From Roseateles subflavus (GTDB lineage Bacteria > Pseudomonadota > Gammaproteobacteria > Burkholderiales > Burkholderiaceae_C), in contig NZ_JASVDS010000001.1 of NCBI RefSeq assembly GCF_030285365.1, forward strand, positions 930,001 to 994,000: DNA of 64,000 bases, in the 5' to 3' direction. The position numbers and the translations under genes are program-made. The notes beneath the pieces were generated by a model, which saw only the letters and a list, made by a program, of their open reading frames with translations, was not told the DNA's origin and searched no databases. Shown here piece after piece: positions 1 through 7,722 of this stretch (position 1 is its first letter; the number at the start of each line of letters is the position of its first letter).

Positions 1-1016
1 AGCAGAGCGCGCCGCCCTACTGGCCGCCCGAGTTCATCGAGGAATACCGGCGCCGCCATCGCGAGCGCAGCGCCCGCTGGCAGGCGGACGAGCCCGCCGC
101 AGGCGGCCAGGATCCGCGCCAGGGCTTCGAGACGGTCTTCATGCGGCGCACCGGCGAGCGTTTCCCGGTGATGATCTTCGAGGCGCCGCTGCTGGACGCC
201 CAGGGCCAGCAGACGGGCTGGATGAGCGCGGCGCTGGACATCAGCGAGCAGCGCCGCATCGAGGAGCTGTCGCGCCAGCAGCAGGAGCGTCTGCAGGCCA
301 CGGCACGCCTGGCGACGGTGGGCGAGATGGCCTCGCTGCTGAGCCATGAGCTGAACCAGCCGCTGTCGGCCATCGCCAGCTACGCGACGGCCTCGCTCAA
401 CCTGCTGCGCCTCGAGGCCCAGGACCCGCAGACGCCCGACATGGTGCGCCAGGCCGTCACCCGCATCGCCGAGCAGGCCGAGCGGGCCGGCCGCGTGATC
501 AAGAGCGTGCATGACTTCGTGCGGCGCCGCGAGCAGGCGCGCGAGCGCATCGCCGTGCCGCGGCTCTTCGAGGCGGTGCTGCCGCTGATCCGCCTGCAGG
601 CACGCAAGAGCGGCACCCGCATCGACGTGGTCGTGCCGGACGGCCTGCCGGACCTGCGCTGCGACCGCACGATGGTCGAGCAGGTGCTGCTGAACCTGAG
701 CCGCAACGGCATCCAGGCGATGGAGGCGCAGACGGCGCTGGGCGAACGGGTGCTGACGCTGGGCGCCAGCGTGCAGGGGCGCTGGGTCATGATCACCGTG
801 CAGGACCGCGGGCCGGGCATTCCCGAGGGCGTCGCGCGCCAGCTCTTCACGCCCTTCTTCACGACGCGCAGCGAGGGCATGGGCCTTGGCCTCAGCCTGT
901 GCCGCACCGTGATCGAGCAGCACGGCGGCGCGATGGACTTCGAGAACCTGGGCGAGGAGGGCGCGCGGCGCGGCTGCGTGTTCCGCTTCACCCTGCCGGC
1001 GGATCACGCGGCTTGA
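1..1016 (+). CDS. Sensor histidine kinase, PAS-HisKA-HATPase (5' end outside window)
   Basis: The reading frame is open from base 3, so the true start lies before the window. The visible part begins with the end of a PAS domain (APPYWPPE, then the FPVMIFEAPLLD strand and the DISEQRRIEE exit helix). A HisKA domain follows, with H-box SHELNQPLSAIASYA (His codon at 345), then a HATPase domain with N box LLNLSRNGIQAM, G1 DRGPGIPEG and G2 GMGLGLSLC. This is the FixL/TodS-like soluble kinase layout. A FixJ-type regulator starts 51 bp downstream on the same strand, so it is almost certainly the cognate partner. The signal sensed cannot be told because the N-terminal sensor part is missing. Confidence 0.93.
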   Translation, partial: QSAPPYWPPEFIEEYRRRHRERSARWQADEPAAGGQDPRQGFETVFMRRTGERFPVMIFEAPLLDAQGQQTGWMSAALDISEQRRIEELSRQQQERLQATARLATVGEMASLLSHELNQPLSAIASYATASLNLLRLEAQDPQTPDMVRQAVTRIAEQAERAGRVIKSVHDFVRRREQARERIAVPRLFEAVLPLIRLQARKSGTRIDVVVPDGLPDLRCDRTMVEQVLLNLSRNGIQAMEAQTALGERVLTLGASVQGRWVMITVQDRGPGIPEGVARQLFTPFFTTRSEGMGLGLSLCRTVIEQHGGAMDFENLGEEGARRGCVFRFTLPADHAA

Positions 1017-1066
1017 CGGCCGGGCGACGGTCTACCATCCACGGTGCCGAACACAGGAGCCTGCCC

Positions 1067-1699
1067 ATGTCCGCCAGCCTGCCCATGGTCTACATCGTCG
1101 ATGACGAGGAGGTCGTGCGCGACGCCCTGGGCTGGCTGCTGCGCTCGCGACGCCAGCTCTTCGAAGGCTTCCCCAGCGCCGAGGCCTTCCTCGAGTTCCT
1201 GGACGCCCTGCCCGAAGGCGGCGCGCAGTGGCCGAACTGCCCGAGCTGCGTGCTGCTGGACGTCCGCATGCCCGGCCTGAGCGGCCTGGCGCTGTTCGAG
1301 CTTCTGATCGAGCGGGGCCTGCTGGAACGCCTGCCCGTCATCTTCCTGACCGGCCATGGCGATGTGCCGAGCGCCGTGGACGCGCTCAAGCGCGGGGCCT
1401 ACGACTTCGTCGAGAAGCCCTTCTCCGACAACGCCCTCGTGGACCGCGTGCTGCAGGCGCTGGCGCAGAGCGGCGAGGCCATCGCCCGGCGGACGCAGGA
1501 GCGCCAGCTCCAGCAGCGCGTGCAGGAGCTGACGGACCGCGAGCGCGAGGTGATGCAGCTCATCGTGCAGGGCTTGCCCAACAAGCTCATCGCGGACCAG
1601 CTCCACATCAGCGTGCGCACGGTGGAGGTGCACCGGGCGCGGGTCTTCGACAAGATGGAAGTGAAGTCCGCGGTCGAGCTGTCGAACCTTCTGCGCTGA
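1067..1699 (+). CDS. FixJ/NarL-type response regulator
   Basis: A 210-residue protein with a receiver domain (VYIVDDEEVVRDAL at the N-terminus, phospho-acceptor Asp65 in VLLDVRMPGLSG, FLTGHGD, and Lys in VEKPF) and a C-terminal LuxR-type HTH (LTDREREVMQLIVQGLPNKLIADQL, then SVRTVEVHRARVFDKM). The ATG at 1067 is chosen because a purine-rich CAGGAGC lies 6 bp before it; longer upstream extensions overlap the kinase gene. It should be phosphorylated by the kinase just upstream and bind DNA as a dimer. Its targets are unknown, and no obvious regulated gene sits beside it. Confidence 0.92.
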   Translation: MSASLPMVYIVDDEEVVRDALGWLLRSRRQLFEGFPSAEAFLEFLDALPEGGAQWPNCPSCVLLDVRMPGLSGLALFELLIERGLLERLPVIFLTGHGDVPSAVDALKRGAYDFVEKPFSDNALVDRVLQALAQSGEAIARRTQERQLQQRVQELTDREREVMQLIVQGLPNKLIADQLHISVRTVEVHRARVFDKMEVKSAVELSNLLR

Positions 1700-1729
1700 G
1701 GCAGGCGCCGGCCCGGCGACAATCGCGGC

Positions 1730-2704
1730 ATGAGTGCAAGCCTGGGTGAATTCGAGCTGATCCGCCGCTTCTTCGACCGCCAGGGCCCGGCCGCGCCGGG
1801 CGTGGCGACGGGCATCGGCGATGACTGCGCCGTGCTGTCGCCGACGCCGGGCTCGCAGTGGCTGGTGTCGACGGACATGCTGGTCGAGGGCCGGCACTTC
1901 CTGTCGACGGTCGAACCCGAGCGTCTCGGGCACAAGGCCCTGGCCGTCAATCTCAGCGACCTGGCCGCCTGCGGCGCGACGCCGCGTGCCTTCTTCCTGG
2001 CGCTGTCGCTGCCGCGCGCCGATGCCCGCTTTCTCGAAGGCTTCGCCCGCGGGCTCTTCGCCCTCGCCGATGCCCACGGCATTGCCCTGGCCGGCGGGGA
2101 CACCACGGCCGGGCCGCTCAACGTCTGCATCACCGTGATGGGCGAGGCGCCGCAGGGTCAGGCCTTGCTGCGCAGCGGCGCTCGGGCCGGCGACGAGCTG
2201 TGGGTGAGCGGCACGCTGGGGGACGCCCGGCTGGCGCTGGAGGTCTTCCGCGGCACGCGGAGCCTGCCGGGCGATGCGTTCGCGCAAGTGCGCCGCGCCA
2301 TGGAGCTGCCTCAGCCCCGCGTGGCGCTGGGGCAGGCCCTGCGCGGCATCGCCAGCAGCGCCATCGACGTGTCGGACGGGCTGATGGGCGACCTCGGCCA
2401 CGTGCTCAGGGCCTCCGGCGTCGGGGCGACGATCGACTTCGAGGCCCTGCCGCGCAGCGCCGTGCTGGCCGGGCAAGACCTGGCCCTGCAGCAGGAGTGC
2501 CTGCTGGCAGGGGGCGACGACTACGAGCTGGTCTTCACCGCGTCGCCGCAGCAGCACCAGGCCGTGCGGGACGCCGCCGCCCGCGCGGGCACGCCGGTGC
2601 GGCGGGTGGGCCGGATCCGCACCGAGCCTGGCCTCGAGGTCCTCGATCCCCATGGCGCCCCGCTGGCCCTGCGCTTCGCGTCGTTCGACCATTTCAAGAG
2701 CTGA
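1730..2704 (+). CDS. thiL: Thiamine-monophosphate kinase
   Basis: A 324-residue PurM/ThiL-fold kinase that phosphorylates thiamine monophosphate to thiamine diphosphate with ATP in the cytoplasm. Visible ThiL signatures are GEFELIRRFF at the start, GIGDDCAVL (Mg/ATP-binding aspartates), STDMLVEGRHF, KALAVNLSDLAACGA, ALAGGDTT, the late motif SAIDVSDGLMGDLGHVL and the C-terminal LAGGDDYELVF. Length matches the family. It is followed 2 bp later by pgpA, the common thiL-pgpA arrangement in proteobacteria. Confidence 0.96.
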   Translation: MSASLGEFELIRRFFDRQGPAAPGVATGIGDDCAVLSPTPGSQWLVSTDMLVEGRHFLSTVEPERLGHKALAVNLSDLAACGATPRAFFLALSLPRADARFLEGFARGLFALADAHGIALAGGDTTAGPLNVCITVMGEAPQGQALLRSGARAGDELWVSGTLGDARLALEVFRGTRSLPGDAFAQVRRAMELPQPRVALGQALRGIASSAIDVSDGLMGDLGHVLRASGVGATIDFEALPRSAVLAGQDLALQQECLLAGGDDYELVFTASPQQHQAVRDAAARAGTPVRRVGRIRTEPGLEVLDPHGAPLALRFASFDHFKS

Positions 2705-2706
2705 GC

Positions 2707-3354
2707 ATGAGCCTCCCGCAAGACCTGACCCCGGAACCCGTGGACGACGTCGGCGCCCCGCTGCGACCAGACGATGTGCACATGGCCGAGGCGCCGGCCG
2801 AAGCACCGCCCGACGCGGCGGCTCGCCGTGCCGCACCCCGCCGCCCGACCGCCGGCTTCATGCTGCGCCACCCTGCCCGCTGGATCGCGCTGGGCTTCGG
2901 CAGCGGCCTGTCGCCCGTGGCGCCAGGCACCGTCGGCACGCTGTGGGCCTGGCTCAGCTTCGTGCTGCTGCAGCCCTGGCTGAGCGATCTGCAATGGCTG
3001 GCCCTGATCGCCGCCGGGACGCTGGTGGGCGTGTGGGCCTGCACGCGCACCGCCCAGCACCTGGGCGTGGCCGACCCCGGGGCCATCGTCTGGGACGAGG
3101 TCCTCGCCTTCTGGCTCATCCTGTGCCTGGTCATGCCGGTGGGCTTCGGCGGGCAGCTGCTCGCCTTTGCCCTGTTCCGCTACTTCGATGCGGCCAAGCC
3201 CGGCCCCGTGCGATGGGCGGACGGCCTGTTCAAGTGCCGCCCCGGTGAGCCCATCGGCTGGCGCCAGGGCGTGGGCATCCTTCTGGATGATTTGGTCGCG
3301 GCCGGATGTACGCTCGTGGCATTGGCGCTGTGGCGCTTCACCCTCGGAGGATGA
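2707..3354 (+). CDS. pgpA: Phosphatidylglycerophosphatase A
   Basis: A 215-residue inner-membrane phosphatase that removes the terminal phosphate of phosphatidylglycerol phosphate to make phosphatidylglycerol. The family core starts at about residue 58 (HPARWIALGFGSGLSPVAPGTVGTL) and continues through DPGAIVWDEVLAFWL and the ALFRYFDAAKPGPVRWAD metal/phosphate-binding block, with hydrophobic helices between them. The first 50 residues are an acidic, proline/alanine-rich extension unlike the usual short N-terminus, so a later start is possible. The stop overlaps the ATG at 3351 in an ATGA. Confidence 0.95.
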   Translation: MSLPQDLTPEPVDDVGAPLRPDDVHMAEAPAEAPPDAAARRAAPRRPTAGFMLRHPARWIALGFGSGLSPVAPGTVGTLWAWLSFVLLQPWLSDLQWLALIAAGTLVGVWACTRTAQHLGVADPGAIVWDEVLAFWLILCLVMPVGFGGQLLAFALFRYFDAAKPGPVRWADGLFKCRPGEPIGWRQGVGILLDDLVAAGCTLVALALWRFTLGG

Positions 3355-3359
3355 CCATC

Positions 3360-3860
3360 ATGCTGTGCCCTGACGAACCCGAACTGATCGATCGCATCGC
3401 CCTCGCGCTCATCCAGCGGCGCGAACGCATGGGCACGGCGGAGTCCTGCACCGGTGGCCTGATCGCGGCGGCCTGCACGAGCCTCGCCGGCTCCAGCCAG
3501 TGGTTCGAGCGCAGTGTGGTGAGCTACAGCAACCAGGCCAAGACCGAGATGCTGGGCGTGCCGCCCGGTCTGCTGGAGCTGCACGGCGCCGTCAGCGCCG
3601 AGGTGGCGCAGAGCATGGCCCGCGGCCTTTATGCGCATGCGCCGGTGGAATGGACGCTGGCCGTGACGGGCATTGCCGGCCCGAGCGGCGGCAGCGAGGA
3701 CAAGCCTGTCGGCACGGTCTGGCTGGCGCTCTATCACCACGGCAAGCCGGTCAAGGTCTGGCACGAGCTGTTCACGGGGGATCGCCATGCGGTGCGCGCC
3801 GCCACCGTCCGCGTGGGCCTTGCGGCACTGTGCGAGGCCCTGGAGGACCGGGACAGCTGA
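3360..3860 (+). CDS. pncC: CinA-family nicotinamide-nucleotide amidase
   Basis: A 166-residue stand-alone CinA C-terminal domain that deamidates nicotinamide mononucleotide to nicotinate mononucleotide in NAD recycling. Diagnostic stretches are GTAESCTGGLIAAACTSLAGSS, ERSVVSYSNQAKTEMLGV, AVTGIAGPSGGSEDKPVGTVW and the closing RVGLAALCEAL. The ATG at 3360 is preferred over the one at 3351 because the strong GGAGG at 3346-3350 has a normal 9-bp spacing only to the later codon. It is translationally coupled to pgpA, and its stop overlaps the next start in a TGATG. Confidence 0.93.
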   Translation: MLCPDEPELIDRIALALIQRRERMGTAESCTGGLIAAACTSLAGSSQWFERSVVSYSNQAKTEMLGVPPGLLELHGAVSAEVAQSMARGLYAHAPVEWTLAVTGIAGPSGGSEDKPVGTVWLALYHHGKPVKVWHELFTGDRHAVRAATVRVGLAALCEALEDRDS

Positions 3861-4828
3861 TGGCCCTGCTGCTGTGCGGGGGCTGGCGCCTGGACCAGCC
3901 CGAGGGACGGGCCGAGCAGCAGCGCTGGCTGGCGGCCCTGGAGCAGGCGCTGCCGGGCGAGGAGTGGATCCTGCAGTCGCCCGCCGATGGCGCGGCCGCC
4001 GGGCGCATCGACGTCGCCGTGGTGGCCAACCCGCCACCCGGCAGCCTGCAGGGCCTGCCGGCGCTGGGGCTCATCCAGTCGCTGTGGGCCGGGGTCGACC
4101 GGCTGCTGCTCGACGGCACCGTGCCGCAGGAGCCGCCCCTGTGCCGCATGGTCGACCCGGCCATGAACGAGGCCATGGTGCAGACGGCCCTGTGGGCCAC
4201 CCTGGCGCTGCACCGGGGCTTCTTCCAGTGCCAGCGCCAGCAGCGCGAGGCGCTGTGGCGGCAGCCGCCGCAGCTGCGCGCCGCGGAGTGGCAGGTGCTG
4301 GTGCTGGGGCAGGGCGAGCTGGGCGGGCGCGTCGGCCGTGCGCTGGCCGGCCTGGGCTATGCCGTGACCGGCTGGAGCCGCCGCCCGCGCCCCTCGGAAG
4401 CCTTGCAGGGACGCCAAGGCCTGCATGGCGCCGACGGGCTGGCCCAAGGCCTGGCTGCGGCGGACACGGTCATCAACCTCCTCCCGCTGACCGACGAGAC
4501 CCGCGGCTTTCTCGACGCCCGCCGCCTCGCCGCCTTCAAGCGCGGCGCCAGCCTCATCAACCTGGCGCGTGGCGCGCATCTCGACGAGGCGGCGCTGCTG
4601 GCGGCGCTCGACAGCGGGCAGGTGGGGCATGCGGTGCTGGACGTCTTCCAGCAGGAGCCGCTGCCCGCGCCGCACCCTTTCTGGCGGCATGAGCGCGTGA
4701 CCGTGCTGCCGCACACGGCGGCCCAGACGGACCCGCGCTCCGCGGCCGAGGTCGTGGCCGCCAATGTGCGGGCCTGGCGCCGAGGGGCGCCGCTGCTGCA
4801 TCGCGTGGAGCGCAGCCAGGGCTACTGA
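3860..4828 (+). CDS. ghrA: D-2-hydroxyacid dehydrogenase (glyoxylate/hydroxypyruvate reductase A type)
   Basis: A 322-residue NAD(P)H-dependent reductase of the GhrA branch. It has the Rossmann motif VLGQGELGGRVGRAL followed by WSRR, which suggests NADPH preference. Substrate and catalytic regions are visible as NLLPLTDETRGFLD, INLARGAHLDEAALLAAL (catalytic Arg), DVFQQEPLP (Glu) and VLPHTAAQTDP (His). The expected reaction is reduction of glyoxylate or hydroxypyruvate. It overlaps pncC by TGATG and is the last gene of the thiL-pgpA-pncC run. The symbol is a family-level call. Confidence 0.85.
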   Translation: MALLLCGGWRLDQPEGRAEQQRWLAALEQALPGEEWILQSPADGAAAGRIDVAVVANPPPGSLQGLPALGLIQSLWAGVDRLLLDGTVPQEPPLCRMVDPAMNEAMVQTALWATLALHRGFFQCQRQQREALWRQPPQLRAAEWQVLVLGQGELGGRVGRALAGLGYAVTGWSRRPRPSEALQGRQGLHGADGLAQGLAAADTVINLLPLTDETRGFLDARRLAAFKRGASLINLARGAHLDEAALLAALDSGQVGHAVLDVFQQEPLPAPHPFWRHERVTVLPHTAAQTDPRSAAEVVAANVRAWRRGAPLLHRVERSQGY

Positions 4829-4925
4829 GCCGGCCGGCAGGCCGTAGGGCGTCCCCCAACAAGGGCTTCCCAGCGGCGGGACGCCTGCGATAGCCTTGCG
4901 ACTGTCGTCGGGTGGAAGGCACACC

Positions 4926-7712
4926 ATGGATTGGCTTCGCAGGCCTGCGCTGTTTCCCGGTCGCGTGACGCCCGCGGGCGGGGGCGCCGAGGCGTCGCTG
5001 TCGGTGCTGTCCCTGGCGCGGCGGGCCTGGACCGAACGTCAGCAGGACGGCCACCAGGCCCTGCTGTGGGCCACGCAGGTGCTGGAGGCGCTGCCGGGCC
5101 TGGCGCTGGCGGGGAAGCAAGGCGTGCAGCTGCAGGGCCGCATGACGCTGATCCTGGCCGAAGTCCACCTGCAGCATCTGCGCCTGGACGACGCCGAGCA
5201 GGCCGCGGCGCAGGCCCGGGCGCTGTTCGCCGCCGTGGACGATGCCTGCGGCCTGGCGGATGTCTGCTGGCTGCACCACATGCTGGCGGCGGATCGCGGG
5301 GACACCCAGGCCCTGCGCCAGTCGCTGCAGGAGGCGTTGCGCCACGCCGAGCGGGCGGCGGAGCCGGAGCGGCAGCTGTACTTCCGCATCGTGATGGCGC
5401 GCTCCGACATGCTGCAGGACGCCGAGCAGGCCCGCCAGGCCTGGGCGGGGCGCCTGCCCGAATCCGCGGAGGGCCTGTCGTCCATGTGCGCGGCCGCGCT
5501 GGCGGACTACCTCGGTGTGCGCGAGGGGCTGCTGTCGCATTTCGCGGCGTCGGCGAACTGGTTCGAACTCGGCTTCGAGCAGGCGCTCGCGTCCGGCCAG
5601 CTGCGCCGGGCCATGGCGCTGGCATCCAACCTGGGCTTCACCTTCACCGCCGCCTCCGACTACGCCCGCGCCATCGACTGGCTGCAGCGGGGCCTGGCGC
5701 TGGCCCGCAAGGCCGGCTGGCCCGGCTCCATCGGCCTGTGCCTCGCGCAGACGGGCGAGGCGATGCGGCGGGTCGGGCAGGTGGCGGCGGCGCGGGAGCT
5801 GCTGCAGGAATGCCTCGACACGCTCGACGGCCATCCCGTCAGCCGGACCATCCTGCTGGCCCTGAGCTACCTCGGGCAGGTGGAGCTGGATTCGGACCAC
5901 GCGCCGCAGGCTCTGGCGCTGTTCGAGACGCTCGTGTCGCGCGCGCTGCAGGTCGGGTCCACGGACCTGCGCCTCGACGGCGAGCTGGGGCGGGCCCGCA
6001 GCCTGCATCGCCTGCATCGGCTGGACGACGCGCGCGGCGTGGCCCAGGCCGCGCTCGGGCTGGCGCAGCAGCTGCAGCAGCAGACGATGCGGGTGGAGCT
6101 GCTGTGGCTGCTGACGGCCATTGCCCGCTCTGCCGGCGCCACCTCCGCGGTCGTGCTGGAGGGCCTGTCCGAGGCGGTGACGCTCGCCGGTGCCATCGAG
6201 GGATACCGGGCGCCGCCCGGGCTGCTGGAGGAGGCCGCCGAGGCGCTGGCGGCCGCAGGGCGCCATGAGGAAGCCTATGCCCATGCCCGCCGGGCCGCGC
6301 TCGTGCGGCGTGACAGCCTCAGCGACGAGGCCGCCAAGCGGGCCGCGGCCCTGCATCTGCACCAGCAGATCGAGGCCATGTCCGCCGAGCGCGAGCACCT
6401 GCGCCGGCTGGCCGAGGCCGAGTCGGCCCGGGCCCAGGCGCTGGAGGATGCGCACCAGGTGCTCACCCACCTGAGCCGCATCGGGCAGGAGATCACCGCC
6501 GAGCTGGTGGCCGAGCGCGTGTTCGAGGCCCTGGAGCGCCATGTGCATGCCCTGCTGCCGGTCAGCTGCATGGCCATCTACCTGCTCGACGAGACGCGGA
6601 CGCAGCTCGTCTGCGCCTTCGGTGTGGAGGAGGCGCAGGCCTTCGTCGATCCGCCGGTGCCGGTGGATGAGGTCCACAGCTACTGTGCCCGCTGCGTCCG
6701 CGAACGGCGCGGCTTCGTGCTGGGCATCGACGAGCGGCCGCACGAGGAGTCCCAGGTGCCCGGCACGAGCGAGATGCACAGCGTGATGTTCTCGCCCCTG
6801 ATGATCAGCGAGCGCGTCGTCGGCGTCATGACGGTGCAGACGCCCAAGGTGGCGGCCTACGGCCATCGCGAGGAGCTGATCTTTGCCAGCCTCTGCGCCT
6901 ATGCCGCCATCGCGCTGGACAACGCCCGCGCCTACCTGCGCCTGTCGGAGCTGCAGCGCCACGTGATGGCCCAGGAGAAGCTGGCCGCGCTGGGCGCCAT
7001 GGTGGCGGGCGTGGCGCATGAGCTGAACACGCCCATCGGCAACAGCCTGCTCGTGGCGTCCGCGCTGCTGAGCGATGCCCGCGACTTCGAGACGCAGGTC
7101 CAGCGTGGTGCCCTGAGGCGCAGCGACTGGCAGCTGCATGCCGAACGCACGCGCGAGGGCCTCGAGGTCATCGAGCGCTGCATGGACACGGCGGCGGCCC
7201 TGGTGCGCAGCTTCAAGCAGGTGGCGGTGGACCGCAGCGCCGAACAGCGCCGGCCCTACGAGCTGCTGGAGCTGTGCCAGCAATGCCAGCAGAGCCTGGG
7301 CCTGATGCTGCGCCGCGCCGGCGTGCACCTGCAGCTGTCCGTGCCTCAGGGGCTGATGCTGCAGGGCTATCCGGGGGCGCTGAGCCAGGTGCTGGTGATC
7401 CTCATCAACAACGCGGTCACCCATGCCTTCGAGGGGCGGGAGCAGGGGCGGCTGCTGCTGGAGTCCCAGCTTGTCGGCCTGGACCAGGTCCACCTGAGCC
7501 TGTCCGACGATGGCGTGGGCATGAGCGAGGCCGTGCTCAGGCGGGTCTTCGAGCCCTTCTTCACGACCAAGTTCGGGCAGGGCGGCAGCGGGCTCGGCCT
7601 GTCCATCTGCCTGAACATCGTGGAGACCCTGCTGGGCGGGCGCATCCGCGTCAGCAGCGAGCCCGGGCAGGGCAGCCGCTTCGTGCTGGAGCTGCCGCTG
7701 GTGGCGCCCTGA
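4926..7712 (+). CDS. Large soluble sensor histidine kinase: TPR-like, GAF, HisKA, HATPase
   Basis: A 928-residue protein with no transmembrane segment. About residues 20-480 are alanine/leucine-rich helical pairs resembling tetratricopeptide repeats. A short coiled coil (IEAMSAEREHLRRLAEAESARAQALE) leads into a GAF domain (about 510-665), then HisKA with H-box VAGVAHELNTPIGNS (His698), and a HATPase with N box VLVILINNAVTHAFEG, G1 SDDGVGMSEAVL, F box VFEPFFTTKFG and GSGLGLSICLNIVETLLGG. The start is taken at the ATG preceded by GGAAGG (4914-4919). No response regulator lies alongside, so it is an orphan kinase. Confidence 0.9.
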   Translation: MDWLRRPALFPGRVTPAGGGAEASLSVLSLARRAWTERQQDGHQALLWATQVLEALPGLALAGKQGVQLQGRMTLILAEVHLQHLRLDDAEQAAAQARALFAAVDDACGLADVCWLHHMLAADRGDTQALRQSLQEALRHAERAAEPERQLYFRIVMARSDMLQDAEQARQAWAGRLPESAEGLSSMCAAALADYLGVREGLLSHFAASANWFELGFEQALASGQLRRAMALASNLGFTFTAASDYARAIDWLQRGLALARKAGWPGSIGLCLAQTGEAMRRVGQVAAARELLQECLDTLDGHPVSRTILLALSYLGQVELDSDHAPQALALFETLVSRALQVGSTDLRLDGELGRARSLHRLHRLDDARGVAQAALGLAQQLQQQTMRVELLWLLTAIARSAGATSAVVLEGLSEAVTLAGAIEGYRAPPGLLEEAAEALAAAGRHEEAYAHARRAALVRRDSLSDEAAKRAAALHLHQQIEAMSAEREHLRRLAEAESARAQALEDAHQVLTHLSRIGQEITAELVAERVFEALERHVHALLPVSCMAIYLLDETRTQLVCAFGVEEAQAFVDPPVPVDEVHSYCARCVRERRGFVLGIDERPHEESQVPGTSEMHSVMFSPLMISERVVGVMTVQTPKVAAYGHREELIFASLCAYAAIALDNARAYLRLSELQRHVMAQEKLAALGAMVAGVAHELNTPIGNSLLVASALLSDARDFETQVQRGALRRSDWQLHAERTREGLEVIERCMDTAAALVRSFKQVAVDRSAEQRRPYELLELCQQCQQSLGLMLRRAGVHLQLSVPQGLMLQGYPGALSQVLVILINNAVTHAFEGREQGRLLLESQLVGLDQVHLSLSDDGVGMSEAVLRRVFEPFFTTKFGQGGSGLGLSICLNIVETLLGGRIRVSSEPGQGSRFVLELPLVAP

Positions 7713-7722
7713 GCACGTCGGG

